DNA from: Tomocerus qinae
Taxonomy: Eukaryota; Arthropoda; Collembola; Entomobryomorpha; Tomoceridae
Assembly: GCA_020055645.1 (NCBI GenBank)
Contig: CM034546.1
Coordinates: 23,560,001 to 23,624,000, forward strand
Direction: 5' to 3'
DNA length: 64,000 nucleotides
The first letter of the stretch is position 1. Every line of letters starts with the position of its first letter. A program made the translations under genes and the position numbers. The notes beneath the pieces were generated by a model that saw only the letters and a list, made by a program, of their open reading frames with translations, did no database searches and was not told the DNA's origin. Positions 46,498 to 59,203 of the stretch are shown here, in pieces.

Positions 46498-48437
46498 CTC
46501 TACATTAAAAAGAGTACCAATTTACTGGGCTGTAAAAATAATCCATTAGGCGGTAAAAAGAAGTTTTTGACGTAGTTTTTATTTAACAGATGAGTTTATT
46601 AGAAGGACAGTAAAAACTAATGCAATAGGGAGTAGAATAAATTTTAACAGCAGCAGTGCCAGTAAATTGATTTTATATGTGCTTTAATAGAATAAGTTAC
46701 CTGAGATAAGAATTTTATGATAATGAAATATTATATGCTTTTTTGGGAATGTTTGGCTATTATTGTGTATTTTAGTAAAGAACTCGGCTGAAAAGCAATA
46801 CTGAAAGTGTCTATAGAGCGATTGTTAGAATTAATGTAAAGTCTTAAAAATCAGTTAAGGAACATACAGTAATAATATGTAAAATAAACTGATCGCCTAT
46901 GAAATATTTAATACTAAAGCAGAGACGTTGTTGGTTGTTAGTTTGTTTGAAAATGAAATTGTCTGGTATGTTCATTATAAGAATCGTAACCAAAACTTAA
47001 ATTCTTATATAGATTGGTAAATTTTTTCAAGTATACGAATATATTAGACTAGCCGGTCACCCTGTTATAAATAAAGCTAGTGTGTATTCCGGGGCAATAT
47101 TGTAAGATGGATAGAATGTATTTCAGAAACTTATTTCCGTCACCCACCTGGTGTGTGAGGGGAAGCAGTTTATTAGCTTGGTCGTATAAAACAGAATAAC
47201 ACTTGGCAGCATAGACGTAAGTTGTAGGTAAACATCCCATCCAATGCAAAAGATGGAACATACAACCCCATCCATCCCATCATCACCAAACACCCAAGAA
47301 AAGATCAACATCTTATCCAGCCCACCACCAATATCCAAATAAAGTAATCCATCTAATATAGCCCATCCCCAGTTTCCAAATAAAGTACCATTACAGCCAT
47401 CACCAACACATCCCTTTCAGCCAATTCATACACCTGGATGGGCATATTGGGTATAATGGATGGGATGCTTACATCTACGCTTGGCAGTATGCATAATGAT
47501 GAGTCAGAGTAACGTAGACCTAAAATTATACCCCAAGTCAAAAATGTGACCATAATGGGTGACCAAAGTAAGTACCGATAGTCACAATAAAATTCCAACA
47601 CAAAAATATTGGCCCTTGGTCGTAATAAGCTGTAATTTTAGAAAATTTTGTTTTTTTGATTTGGAATAACTAATTACATATACTACCGTTGTATAGTGTC
47701 AATGCAAGGGAAATGTCAACTTCCATGACATTCATGACTATGACCAACGAAAATGGAATCACATTAAAGAAATATTCTATATTAATAAATATTCACCCAC
47801 CTAAACTTTTTAAGCGCTACTTATACTCTTCCTAATTCTATCATCATCACGAATATTAGAAGTCATAATTTTATGATAATAAATCTCTTTAACACATAAG
47901 TAGCAGATTCAAAACGTACACATTTGAAATAAAAAATAGTTTACCACTTCATCCCGCTCTGTATATTTTCTATTTAAGAATTGTCTTCGTTTTTCTATTT
48001 AAGACGTAAAACATTTTTAACCTCCTATTAGCTTAAAACCATTTGCGAATTGAAAAAAATATAGTTTTATTATGAATAGCCAATTTTTATATTTTCCTGC
48101 GTATAAAATAAGGTCACGGCACGGGGTGTTAAATTGAAAGAAAGAGTATTAACTACCACGTCTCACAACAGTGACTTTCATAATTTTATCACCACGCAAG
48201 CGTGTATGCATAAAACCAAGTTCTATCTGGATGGAATTTAGCATCTTCAGCAAATAAACCAAATTGTGTTAATACATTTTGAAATAACGGTACGGTGGCC
48301 GAGAAATAACATTCATAATTTCATAACATCTGTAGACACAAACATACAACATACAAACATTTCAATGACGTTTATATTATAGAGTGATTTTTTATGGGAT
48401 ATGTATCTATTGTCCTTTTATCTAAAGGTGATCCCCA
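46498..48437. other. Intergenic, nothing supported
   Basis: Short minus-strand frames at 47049-47601 lie in a C-rich stretch (catcaccaaacacccaag) and have no recognised domain. No RNA gene is seen. Confidence 0.4.
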
Positions 48438-49884
48438 TCTAAAAGACACATTACATAGAAAGGATACAGCAGAAAATTTGCACAGCAGGTATCTGTAACC
48501 AATACATTTCTATGGTAATTGCCATTTTCGTCGTTTAACATGTGAAGGGTCTGTCCGCCCGAACTGGCTCGTGTAAAAGGGATTTGGATATCATCACTAG
48601 GCTGTTTTCTGCTGTGTGAAAAACAAGGAAATTTCTAATCCTCTTTCTTGACACGTTTTCGGCAATTTTGCAGATTTAATAATTACAATGAGTAATGAAA
48701 ATGATAATTAAGACTTAAGACTATGAATAGAACAAAACTTGATTAACCGCCGCAGGAGTAATTTCTCATTCTTATTATAGTTTACTGCACTACACAATGC
48801 ACACCCAACACAATTGCTGAAAGTGGAAGATTTCTCCAGATTCTCATGAATTCCAATACCATTTAAATATAATATTATTGTGATAATATTATACTATGTA
48901 CTAGTATGATGATTGGCTACATTTTTATTACTAGTAGGCAAAGTTGATGCGAAGGAAGGAATTTTAGTCCAAGACATTCAACTATAATATATCTAACTTT
49001 CCTGCATTTAATACTTACCACGGTCGACTTCTATTATGCTGTTATATTATTACGGTTTCTTATTCGTAATAATTAGTAGCATTTAAAACAAAATTACATT
49101 TTGCAAACTCTTTTTAATTTAATAGTACAAAGCAAAACCAAATAAAAAGCATGGTGCAAACTTTATCATTATATTTCAAAAATTTTGAAAACATTTGAAA
49201 CCATTATTTAGATTTGTCAAAAATGAAAACCATGTATAGATTTTTTGGGTTGTTTGTAATGTTACTTCATGCTCCTCTTCATCCAAAAATATAAAAGTGG
49301 CTATTTCTGAGAATGTTTGTCATACCTTTTAGCAAAATCTTGATATGGTTTTTCATAATTATCAGGATTAAGCCAGTTGTTTCATGATGTAGTACTAGCT
49401 GAAAACCGTGGTAAGTATTAAATGCAGGAAAGTTAGATATATTATAGTTGAATGTCTTGGACTAAAATGGTCTTGGAATTCATGAGAATCTGGAGAAATC
49501 TTCCACTTTCAGCAATTGTGTTGGGTGTGCATTGTGTAGTGCAGTAAACTATAATAAGAATGAGAAATTACTCCTGCGGCGGTTAATCAAGTTTTGTTCT
49601 ATTCATAGTCTTAAGTCTTAATTATCATTTTCATTACTCATTGTAATTATTAAATCTGCAAAATTGCCGAAAACGTGTCAAGAAAGAGGATTAGAAATTT
49701 CCTTGTTTTTCACACAGCAGAAAACAGCCTAGTGATGATATCCAAATCCCTTTTACACGAGCCAGTTCGGGCGGACAGACATGTTAAACGACGAAAAATG
49801 GCAATTACCATAGAAATGTATTGGTTACAGATACCTGCTGTGCAAATTTTCTGCTGTATCCTTTCTATGTAATGTGTTATTAGA
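48438..49884. mobile_element. Fold-back element: long inverted repeat around a 380-bp spacer
   Basis: The left arm is about 48447-49024 and the right arm about 49405-49877, in inverse orientation (gcacagcaggtatctgtaac versus gttacagatacctgctgtgc, accacggt versus accgtggt at the inner ends). The right arm is about 470 bp. The left arm has an extra insertion of about 100 bp near 48855-48955. The similarity is very high. No coding frame. The right arm contains a chance plus-strand frame (49675-49872). Confidence 0.9.
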
Positions 49885-51036
49885 TACGATCAATCTTATC
49901 CTGAAAGTACTATAACACACAAACTAAAGCTATCTTCAATCGTTTGTATATGTACCCTACAAAAACGCTATGAATATGCAAACAAATATATATTTATTGC
50001 AAGAATTCTGCTTATTACTTGGTTGTGTTATAAAAAGAATAGATATTTTTCCGTAGTTTTGTACTATGGTGTCAGAAAAAGGTTTCTAATTTATTTTTTA
50101 TGTAACTAAACTATATTTGAAATGGAATGAAAATAGAATGCATTTTGTATTTGCCTGATTACATGGAATTTCTACCATCTTCAATATGACAAACTCGGAC
50201 TCTACTGTATCCAATACTTTCCAACTGTTCCAAAAAAGAATGTTTATAGCAGTGCATAGTTTGTTAGTATTTGGGACTTGCGACGATTACTCTCAATGCA
50301 TCTTTACGCCAACCCAAAATGTTAACTTCTTTACATGGAGATTTTGTATGAAAATATATTATGAAATAAAGTATACATCAGAAATAAAGGACGTGGGACT
50401 TTAACGGCTCAAGCCGCTCCTTTACCTTTGTTTAGTAATACATAATGACAAAATATCGATTTTGAATAAACGGCTTCAAGAAAATAAGCATAGTATCAAT
50501 TTGTTTATCAATTTAATGCACTGAAATCAATGCAATATAGTGTTTTTGTCAGAAATAATCAGAGTGCTAAGCAAGCAAACGTCGTCAAAGAAAGCATAAA
50601 TGACTTCAATAACTTTCAAAAAAATCAAAAGGCTGCCTTTAATGTCCTAAGTTTCTCTACCTTATGTTGGAAGTAAGGACATTAAGAACGACCTTAATTT
50701 CAACGAACAGGTATAATTAACGAGTTAGGACCATTGTAATTGTTTGGCATACACAGCTGAATTACATAAATAACTTTTGAACGGTATAACATATTAAGAC
50801 GAGATGCTGATGGAAAGACCAAGCGATTACTTAGAAGTGGACTCAATATCAATACTAACAATATTTAGAGCTAGGTAAAGGTTGCTTGGACAAAAATCAG
50901 TGAATCAGTATTCCCGTAAATGACTAAATGCCACTTTGATCTTTAATAACTAATAACGTTTCAATTATTAGGTTATTTTCAATTATTACATTTTTCTTGT
51001 TGTTACATCCATTCTTAAGTCTAGTCCATTCAAGTC
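49885..51036. other. Intergenic, nothing supported
   Basis: AT-rich with no recognised feature. The last 8 bases (ttcaagtc, 51029-51036) are the target duplication of the following MITE. Confidence 0.45.
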
Positions 51037-51682
51037 CAGGGCATGAAAAACCCAAAAACCCGGGTTTTTGGGTTATTGGGTTTTTGGTTGGGTTTTTGGG
51101 TAGCAAAATTAGCAAAAATTCGGGTTTTTGCTATGAAATGGGGCAACTTGAACACCCAAGGATTAGAGCAGAATACAAGCACTCTAGTTTAAAATATCCG
51201 TTATTTCAATCCCAATCAACGATACAAGTATTTATTTATTGTCAGTTCAAAATATTGAGATAATCAAATTATGTTTATCAAAATAAATATTTTGGAAATA
51301 AATGGAATACTTTCAATACTATAGTTTTCAAGTTCGTCTATATTAAGTCGCCTCTATACCTAATAACTACTTAATAACTTACCAACCGAATATTTGATCA
51401 ATATACTTTTGAGTTTACTAACAAATTACTACTAATCCAATCGACAAATTCACTTATTTTAAAATAAATTAAAATACAGATTGCCCAAATAAAGAATCAA
51501 AATAAATATTATTTTAAGTTTGAATATGAAACAATAATAGTAGAAGTCCAGTGAACCACAGTAGATGGCGGATGCTACTGCAAAAACCCAAAAACCCCCA
51601 AAAACCCAAAAACCCAGCAAAAACCCAAAAAGGCGGGCTTTTGGGTTTTTCCTAGGAAAAACCCTGCCTTTTTCATGCCCTG
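51037..51682. mobile_element. hAT-like MITE, intact ends, 8-bp target duplication
   Basis: The termini are cagggcatgaaaaaccc and the inverted ttttcatgccctg. The 8-bp TTCAAGTC is duplicated exactly at 51029-51036 and 51683-51690, as expected for hAT insertion. Subterminal regions are iterated cccaaaaacccgggtttttg palindromes. No transposase. This is the best-preserved member of the family also seen at 4297-4575. Confidence 0.92.
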
Positions 51683-51690
51683 TTCAAGTC

Positions 51691-52621
51691 TAATTAAATT
51701 CTGACCATTTCAAGAACCTATTTTTTGTCGTTACATGAGCACTCAACTTTTGTACGAGGCAAGGCGAGAATTCACTCTAATAGACTCATAGATACCATAA
51801 AATTAAATAGCTATATACTGTTCTTGTCAAACTGCACAGCGCAATAACTTGCTCAACAGGAATCATATGCTTCAATGTTTAAATAAAGACTATAGCGAAA
51901 TTAGTTAAAATATAATTATGCGCGATTCCTTTTCGTTCCATAAAAACCATAATTTAGTTTCCTCTCATGCCACAGTTTAAAATAAATCCTTGAGTTTTAC
52001 GTCATTTTCACATTTAATGACAGCATTCCTTGGAACAATTAATAGAAATTTTTGCTTCAAAAATGAAAATTACTACCGAAGTGATCAGTAAAGTGAAACT
52101 ATAAACCTAACTTTACACATAATACTAATTATAGGTTTTTATAGGGCCATAAAAAATATTCCGTATATACGCCTGTACGTATTATTAAAGATTGCAAATG
52201 AAATAATTTGCATATCATCAAGACAACTAATTCAAAAATATCTTAAAAAGGCACAAGCAAAAATTATCATGTATACTTAGCTCACCTGTAAGCTTTTATT
52301 TAAAAAGTAGATATTTCAAACAGTTGTCTGGACGGACGTGTGGTCAACTTTACGGGATATGTTACCAGTACAGAGCAAAGCTGACAAATTTGAATACCTA
52401 AGTAAAAGATATTATAGTTAATAATAAGTGTATAAACAATCAATTTAATACCTCTAATAACTAATATATGGCAAGTGGGACAAATAAAACAAATAAATAA
52501 ACACAAACTCGGAATTTCAAAATTACATTGCAGTTAAAGCAGGTTACCACATTCGTTTTCCTTTTGTCTCCCACTTACTCAAATCTGGCTTACTTGGAAA
52601 ATTAATGACTTTATAGTTGAG
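51691..52621. other. Intergenic, nothing supported
   Basis: No exon, RNA gene or element that I can support. Confidence 0.45.
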
Positions 52622-52976
52622 TGGAAATGCGTGGAAATGTTGCTTTCTTACTCCTCAGTTACTTGTATTCCACTAGTATGTATTATTGAATAGTAAATTC
52701 CCGTCAATATCTTCAGATGTAGAACGGACGAAACCAAGAATTTATTTCACAAATTAAATATTCCAACTCACAAATAAAATCAACAAAATATTCCTTTTTA
52801 TTACGAAAAATTAAGGACAGTGCAGTTTAGTGTAAATCTCAGTAAAATTACTGGCTGCTTAACTTTCATACAAGCGTTTAATCTAATATTGGAATTCCCA
52901 CACCTTCCAACATAGAGAGCCAAATATATTCAGTCCTGCTACTGCTGCTTGATTAAATAAAGTCAAAAACTCGAAG

Positions 52977-53011
<35 letters not shown>

Positions 53012-53515
53012 GTCACGTCTGAATTCCACTTTAAGAGTGAATCCACATTCTGCTTTGTAATATACTTGCAGACTTTGTGTTTTCGCTCGCTCTCGTCTTC
53101 ACTTTGTCGTTCGTTCGTTCTACTTCGTGATCTTACACCAATATACACTAAACTCATTTTTACAGTTTCTTCATTCCTTATTGGTGAGTCACTCATGAGA
53201 TGATGTTTTGCGTCATTCGTTCGTCTGTACGTTTCGTCCTGCTTCTCCAACACTGACTCTAATTTCTGGGATTGAGTTTTGTCGTTTAATAATGATATTT
53301 ATTATTAGAAGATGATCTAATAAACTTCAACGCACAGCAACGTTTATTTGTTGCAGTCGACTTAGTATTTAATTAGCCGCCGGGTTTACTGTGGAAAGAT
53401 TCAACAAGACTTAGATGCTATATAATACATAATAAATTGCAGTCACAATCAGTACTTAGAAAGTATTAATAATACGCCAGTTTAATTGTTGCTAGAAGTT
53501 TTATTTTCCAGCATG
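52622..53515. repeat. Dispersed repeat of about 0.85 kb, copy 2, with a GA microsatellite
   Basis: Collinear with 42836-43690. A (GA)n run of about 30 bp at 52981-53010 expands a short gagagagaaa present in copy 1. No coding frame is conserved between the copies. Confidence 0.75.
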
Positions 53516-54139
53516 CAGTCATAAAATAGATTTCTCAGGAGGGGTGTAATTCTATTATTCATAAGTATGTAAATATTTATTTACAACATATCCCAGATAT
53601 TTCGCCTTTTTACTAGCCAATAATTATAATTTACAGTTCAGTTTTATTCCACTAATTTCAGATGAAAATATTTTAAACCACCTAATTTACTCACTTTTTA
53701 AAGCAAATATTTTTACGAACAATTTAAGATGTTGAATGGTCCAAAAATTGAAAAATTAACATTATGTGGGAGGAGAACACAAACCAAAGCTGCAATATTC
53801 TAAGGCAAATGAAAATTATACACTTGATATTTATTTTACTGTACTATTAAATATTGTACTCTAATGTTAATTATAAAACAAAAAATCTTTACATATTATT
53901 AGAAATTATTTGCAGAAATTGTGGAATACTACTGTCGATAATCGATTTGTCGTCAGGCCAATAGCTCCTCGAAAAATTAAATTAACTTTAAACTTTTTGT
54001 TTTTTAGACAATACAATGGTTACACTGAACACTCGTATTCACAATCGTTACACTACGAAGACCATGTTGTAGCCATGAGTAAAACATGTTGTAGCACGGT
54101 AGTAAGATGTTCACAAGAAATATATAGCCATGACTTACG
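53516..54139. other. Intergenic, nothing supported
   Basis: The 95-codon plus-strand frame at 53910-54197 runs into the next MITE and has no recognised domain. Confidence 0.4.
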
Positions 54140-54503
54140 CAGTGTACAAAATACCATTTACCACTTACCAGTGGTAAGTGGTTTTAATGGTATTTAATGG
54201 TAAATACCACTACCTAAAAAGTAGTGGTAAGTAGTAAAAATGGTAAAAAATCGCAAAAATTGTTTCATTTAAATATCGTGTTTAGATTTTGAATAAAATT
54301 TGGTGCCAAAGTATGAAATACCTTAGCAGTTGATGATTGTTGTTACTAATTGATAAGTTTTCACCAATCAGAGTTGGATTTAACCAATGGTATCTGTATC
54401 AATCTGTCTAATCAATTGCTAAAATTTACCATTTTTACCATTAAGTGCATTTTTACCACTGTGATGGTAAAAAAGCCTAAAAAGTGGTAAATTTTGTACA
54501 CTG
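54140..54503. mobile_element. hAT-like MITE with CAGTGTACAAAAT termini
   Basis: The left end is cagtgtacaaaat and the right end attttgtacactg. The flanks gacttacg (54132-54139) and gactcacg (54504-54511) form an 8-bp target duplication with one mismatch. The interior is rich in complementary taccatttttacca / ggtaaaaatgg motifs. A second, inverted copy is nested at 61420-61897. Confidence 0.88.
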
Positions 54504-55134
54504 GACTCACGTATTTCCACCTAAAAGTTATAAAAGTTATTATAACCAACAGTTTAGTGCATAAATATTCTAATACTACGCCTATTATATAAATGTAGTC
54601 AAATTTACGATGTGTGATTACATAATGACAATGACACAATTATAAAGAGTGTAGGTACCCAATAAATAATACAAAACTTGTAAATAAGTAAACAATTTAA
54701 TTTTGTTCAAAAGTGTTTAATAAGTTACGAAGTTCGGCTTTCAGTTGGCTTGTTTAAAGGCAATGCACATTTGGCTCACGAAGTTTGTCACTATTTTTTT
54801 CCCTCATGTGGAAAAACTACATCGATTTTTGACTGTCATGTTAAAGACTATATATTCACAAAAGAAATAGAGTGACCTGATATTTATTATTTTGTATTAT
54901 AATCCCAATATTGCCACAAAAGTATATGACATTATAATATTAGTATAGGTATACCAAATTTATTAGCTTTGGATGTTACAATATTTATCCTTTTATCTAT
55001 TTTTATTGCTACGATTTTATGGCTATGGTTTCACCCGTTACCTTTAGATGTACAACTTGCATACAAGCAGTTTCTTCAAATTAAAAAAGATAACCCTAAC
55101 AACATGGATAATCGCAGCTCATATTTCCATACAA
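54504..55134. other. Non-coding, with one doubtful exon
   Basis: A plus-strand frame beginning near 54961 after a ttag acceptor-like site encodes a hydrophobic stretch (VTIFILLSIFIATILWLWF) followed by polar sequence. It could be a signal-anchor exon of a gene not otherwise visible. Weak. Confidence 0.25.
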
Positions 55135-55232
55135 TCACATGTGGTCTAGTGGCTAAGTTAGCTGGCTTTCACACATCGAGGTTACCTCTGTAAAGCCCCC
55201 AGCAGGCCCGGGTTAGATTCCCGGCATGGGAA
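55135..55232 (+). tRNA. tRNA-Glu(TTC)-like gene with an intron, probably degenerate
   Basis: The sequence fits a Glu tRNA: D-arm tggtctagtggctaagtta, anticodon loop CTTTCAC with anticodon TTC, T-arm ggcccgggttagattcccgg, and 3' acceptor strand catggga. The anticodon stem GCTGG/CCAGC pairs only if a 26-nt segment (55172-55197) is removed exactly between positions 37 and 38, the canonical place for a tRNA intron. Defects are an A-G mismatch in the acceptor stem (tcacatg, expected tcccatg) and gggttAgattccc in place of gggttCgattccc in the T loop. It is a decaying gene or a tRNA-derived SINE head. Confidence 0.7.
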
Positions 55233-55827
55233 ATATTTTGAAACTTTTTACGTTGAATTTTTTCACGAATAATATCTAATATTTTACCATGAACATATTA
55301 TTGCATTTCTGGTGCACATAAGATCTTATTAAAATTACTAATGGGTTTCACTATTAAATGTAATATAGACATATGACAATTTTTTTATTCTGGAAATAAA
55401 ATTTTCTATATATTTAAAATCTTTGATAATTAATACAAAAACAACAGCTAATTGATTGACATAACTGCAAGGAAAGAATATGTATGTAAGGTCAATAAAC
55501 TATTATATTTAAATTACACACTACATGTCGTTCTGTCACCATCAAAGAATTTCTATGACAAAGTAATAAAATAGCCGCAGAGTCAGTATTTAAAGTTGCC
55601 ATGCCGCATTAAATCTCTATTTATAATCCTAGACTTGATAAATTTACCTGTCTATGTCTGTACGTGTGGTAGGGAGAACGAAGGAAACGTGCATAAATTA
55701 CGTAACTCAAAACCCACACCTACATGTGTAAAGCAAGTGCTGACTGCAACACTTTTGAGTACCTCCTCCTCCCATCAACTGCACACGTAATATATGTAGG
55801 CTCCTTAAAAGCAAAATGCGCAAGCCC
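55233..55827. other. Intergenic, nothing supported
   Basis: AT-rich. Short frames only. Confidence 0.4.
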
Positions 55828-55925
55828 AATTAATGTTTTCAATAATGTACCCCAACGCATACCTCCGTGTACTAAATATAGCACACGAAGGTATGCGTTG
55901 GGGTACATTATTGAAAAAATTAATT
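55828..55925. repeat. Near-perfect hairpin, arms about 44 nt, loop about 8 nt
   Basis: The arm aataatgtaccccaacgcat followed by acctccgtgt pairs with acacgaaggt followed by atgcgttggggtacattatt. There is one mismatch in the inner half and a one-base indel in the outer half. Size and shape fit either a pre-miRNA-like hairpin or a tiny MITE. Complementarity extends to the outer attaatt/aattaat. The near-perfect pairing favours a MITE or siRNA hairpin over a conserved miRNA. Confidence 0.85.
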
Positions 55926-56244
55926 CCTCTAAACAACCGAAATGAGTCGTTTCATATTTTTATTATTATAACATCAAAATAATAATAAAAATTTACATCA
56001 GAAAGCTGAATGGTGATTAAATGGAAATGATTAGCGAGGGGACATTTCGTAATGATCGTAATGTGCGTATTAAATACCGTTTCAAAACTTCTAATACAAA
56101 TTGGTTCTGCTATATTGACAAACGTATTCAAAATTTTTAGTAGAGAGCTGGGTTTACTTTCTACCCGCTTGATTCTTTGGGAATTGGTTTGTTCCAGTTG
56201 GGATATCATTTTGTAGAATTAAATAGCAGTACTGAGAGGGAAGG
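55926..56244. other. Intergenic, nothing supported
   Basis: AT-rich. No feature recognised. Confidence 0.4.
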
Positions 56245-56350
56245 ACCACTATATTTGTCAACACCTTTTTGTCAACAAATTATTTTTGACATCCCTTTTT
56301 GTCAACACGTAACTCGCTATTTGTCAACACGTAACACCCTTTTTGCCAAC
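56245..56350. repeat. Short minisatellite
   Basis: Five degenerate units of the type ccctttttgtcaacacgtaa. Confidence 0.8.
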
Positions 56351-56899
56351 AGATTGTCGATGTATATATAATGTAGCACAACTTCCAATTTAAGTTGTAC
56401 ATTGTGAGACAAGATGTATAGTTTTAACTAAGCTACTCACTACCCTTGCCACTCGGCCTAGCAGATGTAAGTTTATGGAGTAAAGTTCCTGGTTTAAAAA
56501 GAGCAGCACCTAACCGAGACTACATTAATCCGCATCTATGTGCAAAGCACTTTACCTCACAAAAATAATCTTGAAACTCCACAGTATTATTCAAAAATGT
56601 TAAAAAAGATTATTCAAAACTGATCTAAAATGTCTTTCTCTGTATGGATCAATACGGGACTTGAAAAAATACACCGCTATCACCCTTAAATTTAGCTAAT
56701 GATAGCTATAGGTACGTACAAGACAGTACGCTTTACAGACTTGTTTTTATCTCATCTGGTTATTTAACTATTTATTGTGAACAGAACATTTTCCAAGTGC
56801 TTATCTGATTTATTACCTCATACTTATTCTATTATAATTATCTATTATATTATTTTCTATTATTATTATAATAAGCACTGTATAGATAAAGATATACTT

Positions 56900-57990
56900 T
56901 TCAATGAACTCAGTATCACAGGCAAAAATGTTTATGTTTTGGGCGATTTTAACTTAAGAGGATACGTTAAAAAATAGCTAATAGACAAACCTACCCGTGG
57001 TGAAAGTATCTTAGATCTTTTTATAACAAACAACACTATCAATGTTCTTAACTCGACTGTTTCTCAACCACACTTGTCTGATCATGAATCATGACGCGGT
57101 AGAAGTAGTTATAAACATTTCCAAAACCAAAACCTGAGTATAAAAATATTGTTTTTCGTGATTATAAAAATTTTGATTTTATTGCTGCAAATGAACAATT
57201 AAGTAACCTTAGTTCTAAAAATTTATGTACGGAGCCCTTGGATATCCAAGTTGACAGTTTTGTAAATAATATATCTCTAGTATTTGATACATATGATCCA
57301 CAGAAAACTATTAAGATTAGAAGCAATAAAACTATTGTGATACCATCTAAAGAATCAAAAGATCTTATACGATTACAGGACAATTTATATTTAATATACA
57401 AAAACAATCCTAATATACACAATAAGTTACTTTTAAGACAGGCGAACAAAAATGTAAAAAAACTCTCTAAAAACTGACTCTAGATGTAGACTACAGACTG
57501 ATATTGAAAAAAATGGTGTCTTTAATGCTGTTAATAGTTTACTTAATTTAAAAGGTAATGACACAGATATAGTAGACTTTGATGTGAATACTATAAACAA
57601 TCACTTTGCATCGGTGAGTACAGCAGCTGAAGAATTTATTAATATATTACACAAACCGCCGCAAATATTACCTATTGATTGTTATAATAGACTTAATCTT
57701 AAGTAAGTAGAGCTTTCGGATATGTTACTAGCTTATCTAGAACTTAAAAAATTAAATTCTCAAACAGAAGACTCTTTAGGATTATGTACGAAATATTTTA
57801 ATGTTGTAATGAGTAACACAGATGTACGTATAATCTTACTTAATATTATCAATACCAGTATTGCTCAAGGTGTTGTGTGTAAATCCTTAAAATTATCAAA
57901 AATAATTCCCATTCCTAAAATTCCTGAACCTCTTAGTCCTATTCACCTCATTACAATACAATGGTTACTAAACAAAAATGTCTGAAAACA
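56900..57990 (+). mobile_element. Decayed non-LTR retrotransposon (endonuclease and RT fragments)
   Basis: A plus-strand GDFNL block near 56940 corresponds to the apurinic-endonuclease motif of LINEs. It is followed, after a frame break, by ESILDLFITNN and VLNST...SDHES, typical of the endonuclease C-terminus. Further on, LGLCTKYFNVV and IINTSIAQGVVCKSLKLSKI, followed by IPIPKI, match the first blocks of LINE reverse transcriptase. Stops near 56978, 57476 and 57704 break the frame, and the catalytic YxDD region is missing. It resembles jockey/CR1-like or RTE-like elements. The clade is uncertain. Confidence 0.8.
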
Positions 57991-58049
57991 TACCAGTTTT
58001 AAAAAGTTTCATCGAAATCATCAAATGTAAACTTATTGTATTACAAAGA

Positions 58050-58345
58050 AAATAATGATTTTGTGTATAACTGAAAATTGAGATTAAAATTTTTTTATAG
58101 GCGAAAAGTACCGTGGAGAGGAGGCACATAACAAACATTAAGTGAACAAAATATCCAAAGTGGTTGATAATGTCCGTTAAACAGAAACTAAAGTTTTTCC
58201 TATCAAATAAATACTTAAATACGAGTTGGTGAAAATCTATTGGAAAGCTGAAATTTTTGGGATGTTTAAGGAATAGAAGTCAAAGGTCTTTGAAAATTTT
58301 GTTGATTGATGGACTGAAAGAATTTCCCGTTAGATCAACTCTTGC
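58050..58345 (-). pseudogene. Relic of GR-like exon 1 (sister of 839-1010)
   Basis: Alignable with exon 1 of the receptor at 2465-3919 (tgtataactgaaaattg, aggcgaaaagtaccgt, acaaacattaagtgaac), but the frame is lost through deletions and stops. It continues into the region shared with 839-1010 (ttgttgattgatggactgaa). Confidence 0.65.
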
Positions 58346-59203
58346 TATGGATTAAAATTTCTTCACCGCGAGCAGCAAGCATATATACTTGTAAAAATAA
58401 TTTTAATTTGGCATAATCAAAACTACTGATCTCAATAATTTATTCAATAAAATTTACTTTTACAACACTTCAATTTAAAACAATATCAATATCAATATCG
58501 AGGTTTCGATATCGAGTAATAAAATCAAATATCGTAATACACAAAAAAGGAAAGACGCTATAGACTACTATTCCAACGAAGAGAAGGCTTTGATTACTAA
58601 CAAGTTGAAATAAGGTAGAAGATTATCATTTAATTTCATCTGATTTATATAGTGCTAGAATCGGAAAGATTCCAAGAAAAGATACAAGACCTGACAATAA
58701 GACCTGCCCTGAGTACATTAAATAGAAAGTGGTTAAATTTATTGATATGTATGTAGACCGCAAAATGTGGACTTGTTTCTGTGTTTCTCAGACAAAAGCC
58801 TGTTACTCAAAGTTGATTTCAAATAGAATAAATATATTATTAAGCAATGAGATAACTTAATTTTAATCATAACTTTAATTCAATAATCACACTTTTATTT
58901 TACTTTATTTTTAATATAGCATCTCACACATATATGACAGGCATGCCTTAGTACAATCCGAGGTTAAACAGAAAAAAGAGTTGATAATACTGGTTTAATA
59001 GAAATTAATAGTTTATTTGTTCCACATCATTATAAAAAACTAACCAGCGGAGACAGTTTGACGAGAAACGCAATTCAGTTATTCATTTAAATAAGTAATT
59101 ATAATATACATTACCTATATATATTAATTATTGTACATCTATATACTAGCTACTCAAATATAGTAATATTTCACCCATTATTTTAATTAACAATGCATCT
59201 ACC

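Noticed and set aside
49675..49872. 65-codon plus-strand frame with a basic segment
   Set aside because: Lies wholly in the right arm of the fold-back element and is not preserved as coding in the left arm.
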